From the NCBI GenBank assembly GCA_020055645.1, contig CM034546.1:62744001-62808000 (forward strand): DNA of 64,000 nucleotides, in the 5' to 3' direction. The notes beneath the pieces are model-generated. The model was not told where the DNA came from, did no database searches, and worked only from the letters and a program-made list of their open reading frames with translations. Numbering within the stretch: position 1 is the stretch's first letter; every line of letters starts with the position of its first letter. Shown one piece after another: positions 23,311-36,123 of this stretch. A program made the translations under genes and the position numbers. Origin of the DNA: Tomocerus qinae (taxonomy: Eukaryota; Arthropoda; Collembola; Entomobryomorpha; Tomoceridae).

Positions 23311-24200
23311 ATGGAGAACTCCTCAGAACCGAATATCGATTTACGGACATGCCAGAAAAGTACTGAAAATCCCATTCAAAATAAAACTTCCACTAGTAAC
23401 TTGTGCAAGAATCAAAGTTCAACATTCAGTTTGCGTGATGATGATTGGTTACAGGTCAAAAGGTTAAAAGAATTTAAGAAGGAGGAGCGTAGGAAACAAA
23501 AGAAAAAGAAAGCATTTCGTCTACAAACGGAAAATGTTGATTTACTAAAACCTTATTTGGTAGACCTGGAAAATTCTTCGCCTTCTTCCTCCAGTCCGTC
23601 TCAATCTTCTGTGAATACAACTCTATTGGAGTCCTGGAATACTGTACGGCAAGGATTAGGCAATGGGAGAAAACGACATCCGGTTTACGATAATTGGCAT
23701 AGTACAACGTTGCAGCAACCAAAAGTTAATCTACGCGTTCTGAACCATCGAATTATCGTCCGTCGTTACGATGCTACGAGTAGAAGATCCTCCATTCGAC
23801 AAAACGATGATGATATATATCCACAATTTCCAACTGTAGACATAAATGTTTTGTATGGACGTACGCAGGCTGTATTGGAATTTCTTCGACATTATAAAAT
23901 ACCTAAAATCCAGAGCGATTCAAATGATTCCACAATTCAGATTCAGCGAGCCAAAGATTTTAACTTGATTACTGATGAAGGCTTTGTTTGCGATATATTG
24001 GTACTAAATGATATTGTAAGTGATAATTTTACTAAAAATTAAATTAATTCAACAAATATTAGAAATTAGAATAAACTTTTTTTAAATAGGACAATTGCAT
24101 TTGGAAGAAACCAACCCGGTCCCGTTACAAACGAAAGTCAAAATTTGAATACAGGGACAAATTTATTTCATCTGATGAAGATGAAGAAGATGATGACTGA
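23311..24200 (+). CDS. Unrecognised basic/acidic, probably nuclear protein, two exons
   Basis: Exons 23311-24015 and 24090-24200 (GTAAGT donor, AAATAG acceptor, phase 0) give about 271 residues. The ATG at 23311 (MENSSEPNID) is preferred to an upstream in-frame TTG. Features: a strongly basic segment KEERRKQKKKKAFR near residue 70, a Ser-rich linker (SSPSSSSPSQSS), a folded-looking middle with VRQGLGNGRKRHPVYDNWHS and FPTVDINVLYG, and a C-terminus RSRYKRKSKF followed by the acidic tail DEDEEDDD. This charge layout is common in nuclear or nucleolar proteins. No domain is recognised. The VDIN[FV].[LY]G string also occurs in family B next door, which may be chance. Confidence 0.7.
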
Positions 24201-25888
24201 TCTAGATTGCTTTTCTGTTTCTAATTGTAGTGAGGTAGCAGCCGAATAATTCATATCAACAAATTCATCAAGTGCGTAACTACCTCCTATAGTCTATTAA
24301 TATTTGTCAGTAAACGCTTAGACTTTTCTGCCATACATAATTATTTCCATTGTTAAAAATAGCAATACAAGAATAATTCCTACGTTTATTTCTTCAAACA
24401 AAATCACCACTAACTTTTTCAGATTATGATTATTGTCACCAACTATTATATTATTACCAATATTACTATGAATGAATGTATACACACTGAACGTTCAATT
24501 TTAATTCCTTTCATTGCGTACGGGGTATTAAGAATTATAATACTGACTCAGAATTCGAATAATCTTGTGCATTTTTTTTTTAAATTTCATAATACAATTA
24601 ACTTAACACCATCATGCAACCAATCAAATTACATTTATTTCACAGCGAAGGGAACATTAAAAAGGTTTTTCATCATTTTTGTTCAGTAATCGCTTAAATA
24701 TGCATAATAATCCCATGCAAACCCATTTTGGAGAAAATACTGCGAAGGTTGGTACAGGAAATAAATGTAGCCTAATTATACACCAACCAACCGGGAATAA
24801 TTATTGGGACTTTTTTCCGTCGCAATCTTAAATGGCTATTGGCTGCTTCCGTATTAATAGCGGAAATGGAAATATATTCACCTCAAACATGAACAGGAGT
24901 TTATACAGTCGATACCTCATGGAACATAATATTATTGGGTTACGGCTATTTCCGTGTCACATCGTAAAACTAATATTATTAGAGGGCATTTCCTCATGCC
25001 TCAAATCCCCACCCTGAAGGAGTATTAAAGGACATTATTGGAATTTTGTTCTAATTTTACAAATAAATTAAAAATTGATACACATAGAATTGCACATAGA
25101 ATTGATATTGGAATTGTCAGCGACTCGAGGGAGTAGTTCAAGGACTATCAATCGACATTATAATATTTGACATTTTCAATCCACAACTAAAATGACACCA
25201 TTTCTTGTGACCTATGCCTCCCGTTGATTAATTTTGAAATTATAAATTACAATATTTGATTTTCGCTTAATATTATTCTATAAAGGCTACGTTTATATCA
25301 TTAAAATTTATAGATAGACTATGATGCGTAGTCTTGTACAAAAATCGGTACTGTGGTCCCAGAGGACACAGGTCCACATAACTTAAATCAAAATGCCACA
25401 ATAGGTTACAAATAGTGTCGTTTGTGATGATATGAGCCCTCAAATTTTGAAACGTAAAATAATACTTGTGTAGATAATATGTTAAGGAGATTTATACCAT
25501 TCACAAGTCGTCTCAAGTTCTATGAAATTTAACCTCAATATTGTAAGCCCTGAACCAATCAGTAGAATAGTAGCATTTCTTGTATCCACAATCAGAATTT
25601 CATTAATTTTAAATTTATAAATTGCAAAATGTGATTTCATGCTAATATTATTGGATATTACTAAGCTACAAATATAATTATTGAATTTAAAACTATTAGG
25701 CATATTAATATTGTTTAATTTCGAAATAAGCTAATGTTCATCTATAATTGTACTTTCTTATTTTATGTAATATGCATTGTATACGCACATGTGTATTGCA
25801 ACAAAAAGCTGCAATGTCCATGACATAGAACGTACATAGGTAGTTAGATTCATGGAAAAAATAGGCACAACATTTCATACATACAACA
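24201..25888. other. Intergenic, no supported gene
   Basis: A diverged local duplication of about 75 bp is seen (25238-25310 against 25597-25675, both with attaattttgaaattta and taatattatt). Small ORFs at 24426-24689 and 24832-25017 are not protein-like. Confidence 0.45.
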
Positions 25889-27235
25889 TCACTCTATAAT
25901 ATAAACGTCATTGAAATGTATGTTGTATGTATGTGTGTACGGATGTTATGAAATTATGAATGTTATTTCTCGGCCACCGTAACGTTATTTCAAAATGTAT
26001 TAACAACACAATTTGGTTTATTTGCTGAAGATGCTAAATTCCATCCAGATAGAACTTGGTTTTATGCATACACGCTTGCGCGGTGATAAAATTATGAAAG
26101 TCACTGTTGTGAGACGTGGTAGTTGATACTCTTTCTTTCAATTTAACATCCCGTGCCGTGACCTTATTTTATACGCAGGAAAGTTTAAAAATTGGCTATT
26201 CATAATAAAATTATATTTTTTTCAATTCGCAAATGGTTTTAAGCTAATAGGAGGTTAAAAATGTTTTACGTCTTAAATAGAAAAACTAAGTCCATTCTTA
26301 AATAGAAAATATTCAGAGCGGGATGAAGTGGTAAACTATTTTTTATTTCAAATGTGTACGTTTTGAGTCTGCCACTTATGTGTTAAAGAGATTTATTATC
26401 ATAAAATTATGACTTCTAATATGACGTCACAAATCGTGATGAAGATAGGATTAGGAAGAGTAGCCCTTAAAAAGTTTAGGTGGGTAAATATTTATGAATG
26501 TAGAATATTTCTTTAATGTGATTCCATTTTCGTTGGTCATAGTCATGAATGTCATGGAAGTTGACATTTTCCTTGCATTGACACTATACAACGGTAGTAT
26601 ATGTAATTAGTTATTCCAAATCAAAAAAAACAAAATTTTCTAAAACTTCAGCTTATTACGACCAAATGCCAATATTATTGTGTTGGAATTTTATTGTGAC
26701 TATCGGTACTTACTCTGGTCACCCATTATGGTCACATTTTTGACTTGGTAATACGTATACGTTACTCTGACTCATCATTATGAATACTGCCAAGCTTAGA
26801 TGTAAGCATCCCATCCATTATACCCAACATCCCCATCCAGGTGTATGAATTGGCTGAAAGGGATGTGTTGGTGATGGCTGTAATGATACTTTATTTGGAA
26901 ACTGGCGATGGGCTGTATTAGATGGATTACTTTATTTGGATATTGGTGGTGGGCTGGATAAGATGTTGATCTTTTCTTGGGTGTTTGGTGATGATGGGAT
27001 GGATGGGGTTGGATGTTCATCTTTTGTATTGGATGGGATGTTTACCTACAACTTACGTCTATGCTGCCAAGTGTTATTCTGTTTTATCCGACTAAGCAAA
27101 TAAACTGCTTCCCCTCACGCACCAGGTGGGTGACGGAAATAAGTTTCTGAAATACATTCTATCCATCTTGCAATATTGCCCTGGCATACACACTAGCTTT
27201 ATTTATAACAGGGCCTGGGCCCTGTGACCGGCTAG
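25889..27235 (+). mobile_element. Non-autonomous Helitron, copy B
   Basis: 1347 bp. 5' end TCACTCTATAATATAAACG after A; 3' end GGCTAG before T. A perfect 8-bp stem hairpin ACAGGGCC-TG-GGCCCTGT sits at 27208-27225, just upstream of the CTAG end. Homologous along its length to copy A in the TTC38 intron. The G/T-rich segment near 26860-27040 (GGATGGGATGG-type runs) is shared. No protein-coding capacity. Confidence 0.85.
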
Positions 27236-27426
27236 TAAGGATTATAACACAAATAGACAATTCTCGGACGAAATCTAATTTTTATATTTATATTATACGG
27301 TTCTAATTATGAAAGCCAAACGAGAAAATTCTATCCTTGACCTTTAATGATTTACGTCATAGAATGTATTTCGTAGGATTGCACAATCTGTACAATTGTG
27401 AAATATTGGAATCAGATTTGGGTATA

Positions 27427-27657
27427 AGTTTAAAAATAACTTGTTTGCCTTCTGTGTTGATTGTTATTAACACATTTCATCCTTACAATTTGAACTAATT
27501 GACACTTGAATAAATATGAAGATGGGCGATTCTGCTTAATCAGGATTTCCTCAACTTTTTCAGGCGAGATGTCTTTCATTTGATGAACTGCATACGTAAT
27601 AGCAGACTGGAGACTACGACGAGTAATGAGATTATACTGTAAGATTTTGACCATGTT
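27427..27657 (-). other. Small unassigned ORF
   Basis: 74 codons with a true ATG (MVKILQYNLITRRSLQSAIT...) and a plausible helical composition (MKDISPEKVEEILIKQNRP). It could be a lone exon or a small protein. No family match recognised and no partner exon or promoter seen. Confidence 0.25.
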
Positions 27658-27958
27658 TCCTACCTACTTTAATTTTTGGTAAGGAAACTTCAAAAACCTA
27701 ATTCATAATGCTTAAATAATAGATACCAAAAATACCTCCCAGACAGAAAGTAATTTTGGGACGGGCTAATTATTTTTCTAGTTTTTTATAAGTGTAAAAA
27801 TATTGACTGGGAAATGGGAATATTCGCAACTATTTCGATTACAGTATTTTTGAACATAAGAAAAAGTTTTGTGTTTTATTTGTTGAGTTGGATTGTGAAT
27901 AGAATTGTTTAATATGATGCAAATGTGTATAGTTTTTATGCAATTGGCGTTGATTAAC

Positions 27959-27996
27959 TATAAATAGTTGTGTTCAGATTCCAGCATGTGTCATTC
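27959..27996 (+). promoter_or_regulatory. Core promoter of the Gly/Lys-rich peptide gene
   Basis: TATAAATAG at 27959-27967, and an arthropod-type initiator TCATTC at 27991-27996, about 33 nt from the TATA box. The predicted start codon follows at 28066 after a 5' UTR of about 70 nt. Confidence 0.65.
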
Positions 27997-28065
27997 CTTC
28001 TTATCACTGTCTTAATAACCGATTTATTATTATTTAGCTGAATCTGAAAACCAAAAATTGCCAAA

Positions 28066-28752
28066 ATGAAGACTGCTTTAGCTATTTTTATTACCTTGGC
28101 TGTCATCGCTATCTTTCAAGTTAAGGTAATGTAAACAAAAATAGTAATAATAAATATTTACCATTGTTTTTTTGCTCCGTCAGTATTTATAGTTTATCAA
28201 TCGCCAATGACTATTTTACTACCATTTTTATAAATTCCATTGCTTTAACAAAAAGCGATATCGCATCTTCACGATAAGTCTAACATTAAATATTCCCACC
28301 CTGGCAAGATGAAAATCTTTTCATTAATTTTAAGCTACAAGTAGTGAAAATTTTAAATCATATGAATATTATAATATTTACTAATTTCCAGGCCAGCCCG
28401 TTGGCCGATGAAACCGATGCTTTGACATTACATGGAGGTTTACTCAATTATTATAATTTCTTAATTACGAATTCCTTCCTATATTTTAACATTTTAAATT
28501 GACAGTCCGATAAATTATTAAGTAATGCCAAAATGTTATGCAATATATACAACAACGATTATGGTTTATGGTATTCCAGAGCTTTTACAAGCTGATGTAG
28601 GTGGTCCTACTGGTAGCGTTAAATCAGAAGAAAATCGTGGACAAGAAGAATGGGTAAGAAAAGGTGGCAAAGGAAAAAAAGGAAACAAGGGCAAAAAGGG
28701 TAACAAAGGCAAACAGGATGACCAAGGAGAAGATGATGAAGACGAGCAGTAA
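28066..28752 (+). CDS. Secreted Gly/Lys-rich small protein, three exons
   Basis: Exons 28066-28125, 28392-28437 and 28580-28752; donors GTAATG and GTTTAC, acceptors TTTCCAG and ATTCCAG, phases 0 and 1, total 92 residues. The N-terminus MKTALAIFITLAVIAIFQVK is a clear signal peptide, with cleavage probably near KASP|LAD. After a short acidic propeptide-like stretch and GGPTGSVKSEEN come WVRKGGKGKKGNKGKKGNKG and an acidic tail ending GEDDEDEQ. A cationic repeat followed by an acidic tail resembles secreted antimicrobial-type or cuticle/mineral-binding peptides, but no family is recognised. AATAAA follows at 28898. Confidence 0.78.
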
Positions 28753-28897
28753 AATTAGGCAACATCAAGTAAGTCTAGTGAAGTGTTGTACGATAATGTC
28801 ATAAAATATTATCTAAGAAATTGTAATTTTACTGACAATAATTAACTGTATTGCAATTGTAGTATTGGTAAGGCTTTATGATCAATGATCATGTATG

Positions 28898-28903
28898 AAT
28901 AAA
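28898..28903 (+). terminator. Polyadenylation signal
   Basis: AATAAA, 146 nt past the stop of the Gly/Lys-rich peptide gene. Confidence 0.6.
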
Positions 28904-29583
28904 TGAAACTTGAAACTGGTTTCCAGTATATAGGGGACAGGATTTACATTCAGTTATACTATAGTAGAAAACTTATTTCATGTTTTACATGGACATAAGC
29001 TTTATTTATTTACGAAACGTAAAATGGCTCCTTCTAGAAGGAAGCTTCTGTTGCATTTACATGCTTCACTTGCATTTTCCATGTCCGTTTAGTTTTATGT
29101 ATGGTGAAAGATCCTTCTCTAATCAAGCTTCCACTGAGTAGCTGGTTTTTAACCAAATATATAAGAAACTGTAAAAGTAAAAATATTTTAAATATTTTTC
29201 TCTAAAACGTCCAATATTATTGACGTTTGTCAAATATGCCATAGTTCGCGAAATCTAAAGGCTATCAATTCTAATATGTTAACCACAGTCTGAGATAAAG
29301 CAATTTTACCAACCTATCTATATATGTGTATGTCTGGTAGGGAGAGCCTAAATGCGTAAGCGCTTATGCTATGCATAATATTACATAAAACAAAACCACA
29401 TACACTCTGTGATGGTTAGTAAACAATTTATTTATAATTGGTACTAAAGATTACAGAAATTAATTGTCAACTAGTTCCTCTTACCATACTATGTAATTGC
29501 ATAATCGGAGCTTGAGTCAACATTCATCCACACAATAAAATCATTTTTGAGCATAGCAATAATAAATATGAACGTTATATTTC
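28904..29583. other. Intergenic, convergent 3' flanks
   Basis: Lies between a plus-strand and a minus-strand gene. No feature recognised. Confidence 0.4.
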
Positions 29584-30312
29584 TCACAAAAGGTGATAAT
29601 GTTCACCATGCTTATAGACATTAAATTTACAACTGGAGTCAGTTGTTGTACTAGTTCCGGCACTGGAGTCTGTAGTCGTCTCAGTATTTGTTATTTCAGT
29701 GGTAGTTGATGTTGGTTCTAAAGGAAAATTAGGAAAATGTGGTCCATCTGAAGTTAAAATTACTTCTTGCAAGATGAAAATATTTAAGGGATCATACACC
29801 GTGTTCTGAAACTGAAATAATTGAATATAAATAAAACAAACTAATTTTTTTCAAAAGAGTTATAATGCTATAAAACTTTCATTTTTAGCTATTTTACTTA
29901 CCTCAAATCCATACTCTAAATATTCGTAAATGCAATCGTCAAAAAAACTTAAATTCCCTGGGGTCGAGTCATTTTCAATGGGATTATCGGGATTATATAG
30001 TGGGACTATTCCAATGTTGATCTTGAAAAATGTCATTTGTATGCATAAATAACTGGCGTTTGTGACGTCCAGTACTGTGGGATTTGTCTTTAAATCACCA
30101 TTTCTAGTTTGGTTGAAAAAGTACCAGTAGTTTGATTCCGGCAAATCCCCAATATAATTCGGCGGAATTTCATTGGGAAATTGATCACTTGTAATTAAAT
30201 CAGCACTTAATTCTGACTGCCAAAATAATAAAAAGTCATTGCTGTTTGAAATCGTCACTTTATTTAGTGCGTTACACACACCAACAAACGTGATTAAAAT
30301 CAACAACTTCAT
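29584..30312 (-). CDS. Secreted protein with Thr/Ser-rich C-terminus, two exons
   Basis: Exons 29902-30312 (137 codons) and 29584-29805 (73 residues plus stop), donor GTAAGT, acceptor TTTCAG, phase 0; 210 residues. The start MKLLILITFVGVCNA is a signal peptide. The N-terminal domain has potential N-glycosylation sites (FNQTRNG, TNASYL, NDSTPG, NLSFF) and few cysteines (YLCIQ, DDCIYE). The C-terminal part has a Thr/Ser-rich run (EPTSTTTEITNTETTTDSSA) of mucin-like type and ends KHGEHYHLL. No family recognised. It is head-to-head with nothing close; upstream 2 kb is empty. Confidence 0.72.
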
Positions 30313-32312
30313 CTCGAGTCGTTACTTTCTATTTTACCATGAATGATTGTTAAGGGATACATAAAATGCATTTTAAACATTTATTTTCCAATAAAGTTAA
30401 AACAACTCATGCGTCTTATCCTCAACGTATTAAATGATAACTTATCAATTAATCTTTTATTTTGATTCCAAAGCAAACTTACAAATTACTATGGGAAAAT
30501 CAACCAGATAATATTTGTTAGATAATACCCTTCCAAACATACTGTGTTTATTATAATGAATTGGTGATTGATTATATTATCTTACATCCTTTGATTAGTA
30601 TAATGAATACTGATACAAGAAATTAAAATTTTTAGTGCTTAAAGTTTTTCTTACGCTCGCCCTACCAAGACAAAGATACATAGATATTATATAGGTAGGT
30701 AAATTTATTGCTTTAATGAAGTCTAGGATTAGAAACACCCATCCGTTGTCAAATTATTTTTGTCGCGACCTCCTTTGGATGATCTTAATAACTATTTACC
30801 AATCACCGAAAATCTAGTTCCTATATAATATTTGGTATCACATTGGCATTAATTGAAATTTGCTTAAGATTATTTCAGGTGAAATAATTTTAAATAAATT
30901 AAACATAGAACATCTATAATGTATTGCCATTGCCGTATCATTATTATGCAAGGGGAGCTGCATATATTAATAGTAAGTGGCAGTTCTGATAATAGTAGTA
31001 TAAGACAAATATTATTACATCTGAAGGCAAAGTGTATACCTGCCTACTGCAATCACATTTCATAGAAGTCAAATGCAAACGCAAGCTTCAATCTGAACTC
31101 TGAATTGAATTATTTTTGCCAATTTATTTCAGTTTGTATTTTGTATACTTTACCAACACTTTTACGATTCAATCAATCAATCAATCCAATCACCATAATA
31201 AAGTTATGTGCTTATACATGCACGCTGTTGACTTTTGTTGAATAATTACTTCATTAAAAATTTGTTTTGCTAATTTTGAATAAATCCCTGGTTATCATGC
31301 GCTTACAGTGATATAAACACGGAGCTTATTCTGATGCGCAAAAATTGGTCTGTGTATACATCAAGTACGGCGTAAAGCTTAATGATTCTGCGAAACTGTA
31401 ATACGGATTAGTTAAAAATTGCTGATACAGTGATGAACTGATATAAACTTACGCTTCAAGTGAACATATTACAACAGGTTTGAAGTTACCAAGCAAAAAC
31501 TTACATAAATGTAATAAATGGTAATAATATTATATTTCCTCAGTTCTACTCTTTCAATATCTATTATTGTAAATTAACTTATTTGCCTACAACAAAGATG
31601 TACTCTTTAATTAATACACTAATTGTTTTTTTCATTCCTTGCTTCTTGTATGGTATAGCAATTCGTATATAGGTATGGGTAACTAGTCAATGATAATATT
31701 ATAATCCTTATTCATATTTCTATGGTTTTTACGGACGCAATTGTATTTGACATGGGCAAGTTATTTCCTATTCCTAATAACAAATCCTTCCTGTCTGCAA
31801 TACAGGGATATACTACAAATAGGAAGGGATCATTAAAAAACTTTTGAATCATTTCCTTGTCCATTTTGTGTTTTATGTAGTGCGGTATTTGAAGGCGCTG
31901 GAAGCCAAACCAGGAAGGAAGTAAAAATCAGGAAATAAGAACTTCCGCATTTGGAAATAATAAATACATCTTCAAATGAAATAAAACCAAAGACACAAAA
32001 ATAATATAGTGTAAGAACTTATTCTGAACCTGTTGTTAGACTAAAGGAATTAAAAGTACCAGTATCTATCGTTTAAAAAGTCCAAACACCCACACAATAT
32101 CGACCCTTAAAGAATAAATTATACTGCAATTTCCTATTTGTTTAACCCGTAAATAAAGGCAAACGAAACAACACAGAAAAATTTATTGATATATTTATAT
32201 AAGAGATATACATTTTAATAAGCATAGCCTAAATCGCATTATGGAAATACGACAAAAATGATAGATTATTGAGGTAGATGATCAAAATACAAAAGTGCCA
32301 ACTTTTACAATC
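30313..32312. other. Intergenic, nothing recognised
   Basis: About 2 kb of AT-rich DNA between divergent genes; only a short (AATC)n at about 31171-31186. Confidence 0.45.
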
Positions 32313-34740
32313 ATGTGTGACAAAATGTTTTTTGCTAATTTGGTGATTGTATTTTTATTTCTATCGAATTCCAAAATAATAGCAAGGGATACGAAAGGCT
32401 ATTCAAATGAAGTTTTTTCTACCCTAACAAATTCAGTACATAGGGACTGTAGGCTTTACATCTTCCTATTCAACACCACCGAAGGAGAGAATGTAGATCT
32501 TCTGTCAATTAATCAACCATTTGTTCTTGTTCGAGCATCTACTGTGATGAAATCATTACCAGAAGAATATCGTCAACTTTACAATAAAAGTTCGCACCAT
32601 TTTATGGACAAAATGGAAAACTACGCACATTACGTGGGTTTTTTCAATGGAATTTTAAAAGGAGAACCAATCCACTTGAGTAAAACATATAAAAAATTGG
32701 TTAAAACCCCACCTTATGTGTATTTCAAGTATCTTCAGACATTTTTTGTTGAATTATTTTATAAAAATGTACCATTAATGAACATAGCTTACAAGTATTT
32801 AAATTGTCTATCATATTTTCTTCTCTATCCCGAAAAGAAATACAGTGCCTTAAACCAGTTCGATCCTTATTTAGCTTCTGCATTTTTGAAATCAGCGTTC
32901 ATTAGTGGATTAGAAGAAACTAACCACAAAGACTTATATAAAGCGAAGGACCAATACACAACCTTTACATATTATGATTGCACATACTTTTATCTGTTTG
33001 AATTATCACATAAAGACAGAGACGCTGAATTGGCTGGACTGGATAATGTATTTAAAGTGCCATTTATGCTATCTTGTGTTTATACAGAGTCCTTGCCTGA
33101 AAACTCGTACATTTATTCGTTTCCTACAAAAAACAGTCGGGATCTTATAATTCATGGAATTTATCCCACTTTACATCACACAGATTACGACATACGTCAG
33201 AACATCCAACAGAATTATATCGTCCCATTACTACACAAGGTAATTGTGGATTTCGAAATTGAAAGAAGGAACAAAATGCTTTTCTATGAAAAAATACTTC
33301 CTAAACAGACATGCATCCATATGGGACCTTATATACTAGGAGGGAAAGCATTGCAGAAGGAATCCTTCAGGAAGATAACAAAACGACATTCTGTTCCATA
33401 TATTGTGACTTCGATATTATTTGCACGATTTAATAATACAAATTTTGGTGCATACAAACGTAAAGGTTATTACGCATGCCAAGTTAAACAGCTAGGAATA
33501 GAAGTCTATTCACGTCCAGATGTAATATCTTTTCGTGGGACACTTTTCCCAATAAAAGAAGATAGTGTCAATTTCATAACTTGCGATGGGATATCAGAAG
33601 AATTAACATTTCACGTTTTCATACGTCCATTTCAGATAGACTTGTGGTGGGCTATAATTGTTTTCTTGATCAGCAATTTTGCATGGATGTGTTTTCTCAT
33701 TTATCATACACAATGCAAAGACTACACGATGTCTGTCCTACTGTTATATGCATATTTGCTCGAGATATCTTTGGAGCCACATAAAAAGTTACAAAAATCG
33801 AGAGCATTCAATATTTTCATCGGTTCATTCATTCTGATGGGCATCATTGTGACAAATGGATACAAAGGACTAATCACTAATTACATGACTTTTAAATCAG
33901 TGACTAAACATGAAAACTTTGAAGATCTATTTCAGAGGAATTTTACATATTTTTCTCCAACCACATCGAAACAAAGTGAGAATGCTCTCAGTTATGACTA
34001 TATACAAAACGATGAAGCAGCGCGATAATTATCGTGGTGGTAGACCTCTTGACACACAAACTATTTTTGGTCTTCAAATTCTAAACAATGGCACAGGAAC
34101 TAATCCTTATGGAAACGATAGCAAATATTTAGACCACATCAAAGTTCCTTATGGCTATCCTCATGTTACATTTCAAATGGCCATGGCTACGTGTGAGAAA
34201 GTGGCCTTTGTTGACAAAACTTCCCATCTTGACAGATTCTATGTCAAATCTGCATGGCCCTCAAATATTTCCCATACCCTTTTACAATTTTATGAAGGAA
34301 CAGAAGTACTTATGCCCCTAGTGGAATATATGATCCTGCATAATGAAATATTTTTTGATATTTTGAATGAGAAAATGCACTCTATTGTACAATCCGGAAT
34401 GTTGCCTATTTGGGAACATTTTATAAATAGACAATGGATTTTAAATAAAGGCGGACTCATTTCTAGACATCATCCGAGGATAAAGCCAATTGGATTGGAA
34501 TCAAATATCACTGTATTGCTATTTGTTTACATGATTGGCATCGCCATTACATTTATGGCAATGTTATTCGAAAATCATGCCGTTATTTTTAGAGTAGGTA
34601 ATAGTTTCCTAAAGTGGTTTTTAATATTTTGTATAAATATTGATAAACATTTCTTAATGTTGCTTTACTGGTTTGGAAGTGTCTTTACAAGCCTTAGAAG
34701 GGGTCTTTCGTTCTGTAGAATAAATAAGTTCATGAAATGA
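32313..34740 (+). pseudogene. Divergent ionotropic-receptor-like gene with a frameshift
   Basis: One long single-exon reading frame from ATG 32313 (MCDKMFFANLVIVFLFLSNS, signal-peptide-like) to 34028, then a second frame (+1) continuing to 34740, together about 800 codons. The shift is around 34012-34024 (after QNDEAA, before DNYRGG), best explained by one extra base. Features: a long extracellular N-part, a first membrane segment WWAIIVFLISNFAWMCFLIY, a second near ILLYAYLLEISLEP, a third with FIGSFILMGIIVTNGYKGLI followed by TNYMT (like the M3 region of iGluR/IR proteins), a ligand-domain-like stretch, and a last segment NITVLLFVYMIGIAITFMAM. Arthropod divergent IRs act as chemosensory ligand-gated channels. 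Classification rests on topology and short motifs; the lack of introns is usual for divergent IRs. Confidence 0.6.
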
Positions 34741-36023
34741 TTGTAAAAGAATGAAATTATAAACTATTGTAAATTAAATTAATTGAAATAATTACATAAT
34801 TAAAAAAGTGGAGAATTCTGAGAAAAAGGAATGCCGTCATTTCTCGTTCTTCTTTCCTTCTCCCACGTCACATTTCACGACACGAAAGTCGTAGCCATAA
34901 TCATTCTCACCACACCACAACCTCAAAAATAAAAGGTTGAATGATACTGAAATTGCACCTGCTATTTACAATATAAAATGGAATAATAATATTTCAAATC
35001 CTCTGTCTGTCACCCACAAATAAACAATATTCGCAAAGTGATTATTTACAAAGTGCATTATTAAGTTCAAAAGTAAATATACCAGATAAATAAGTCATTA
35101 GCACTGGATGGATTTATGTAATTAATAATTTACCGACACTTAGGTTATCAACAGTTTCATAACTTGCGATTGATTGCATAAACAACAGTAATAATTTACA
35201 TGCAAATAGAGATATAAACTTGAGAATTTAGATAACAAGTTCAATTCTAAATATTATGTCCAATGTCAGTTCTGAATAATTGGACTCCGCATTACCGCAT
35301 TATTATACAGAATGCATGAGTTGTTTCAGTTAAGGTTCGATCGGCAACGTTACAAATTTTTCTAAACCTAAGTATTGACTTTTTGGGGTCACTTTTGAAG
35401 AATTTATAAGCAGGGCTTGGCTCATTTTATGAATATTATTACCTTTTGCACTCGATTTCTTACTTGCGAAAATCAGAAGGCACTAGTGTCTTTTTAAATT
35501 TAAGTAATAGAAAGACTGCGGACACTGTGCACATTAGAAACATGTTTCAGGCTTACACTCTAAAGGGTGAGTGCGTGTATAGTGGTATAAAACTGGAGGT
35601 ACGAAAATATTACAGTTGATCTTTGAGCATATCAGATTGCAGATAATTATTGATGCAACTTTTTTTTATACTACTGCACGTTTAGAATGCTATGAAGAAG
35701 AGTCACATTGTTTTAACCATGTAATTAATTAACACTGTTGTTAAGTGGATACAAACTGTATTTAAATATTGTCAAAAAATTGTTGAGAAAAATCTGCATG
35801 GCGTAGTTTTACTGATTTGATAATTGCAAATTAAATTAAGTTAAAAGGTATTGCAAATGAAATGCCCATTTATATGGAAATAGCCCTTAATATTATATAA
35901 TTAATGGCGAACAATATTGTGTCAAAAGATAATGTTGAATAATAGATTTCGTAATTCCATTAATATGGTTGTTCACTTGAAACCATATCAATTTTAAAAG
36001 TGTTATGTCTGCAGTCTTATCTG
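34741..36023. other. Intergenic, nothing recognised
   Basis: About 1.3 kb of AT-rich DNA upstream of the 36.1-kb gene; no repeat or exon supported. Confidence 0.45.
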
Positions 36024-36030
36024 TATAAAA
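36024..36030 (+). promoter_or_regulatory. TATA box of the 447-residue secreted protein gene
   Basis: TATAAAA, with an initiator-like TTCACTT about 30 nt downstream (36054-36060) and the start codon at 36124. Confidence 0.6.
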
Positions 36031-36123
36031 CCAGTGGGTAGTCAAATATTAGTTCACTTAATAAATGTCCACTGGATAGACAATTCTTTCCTATTCATTC
36101 CTTTGAACTCTTAAGCTGCAGAA

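Noticed and set aside
28640..28752. Gly/Lys repeats as a collagen fragment
   Set aside because: No Gly-X-Y periodicity over a usable length; the context is a short signal-peptide protein.
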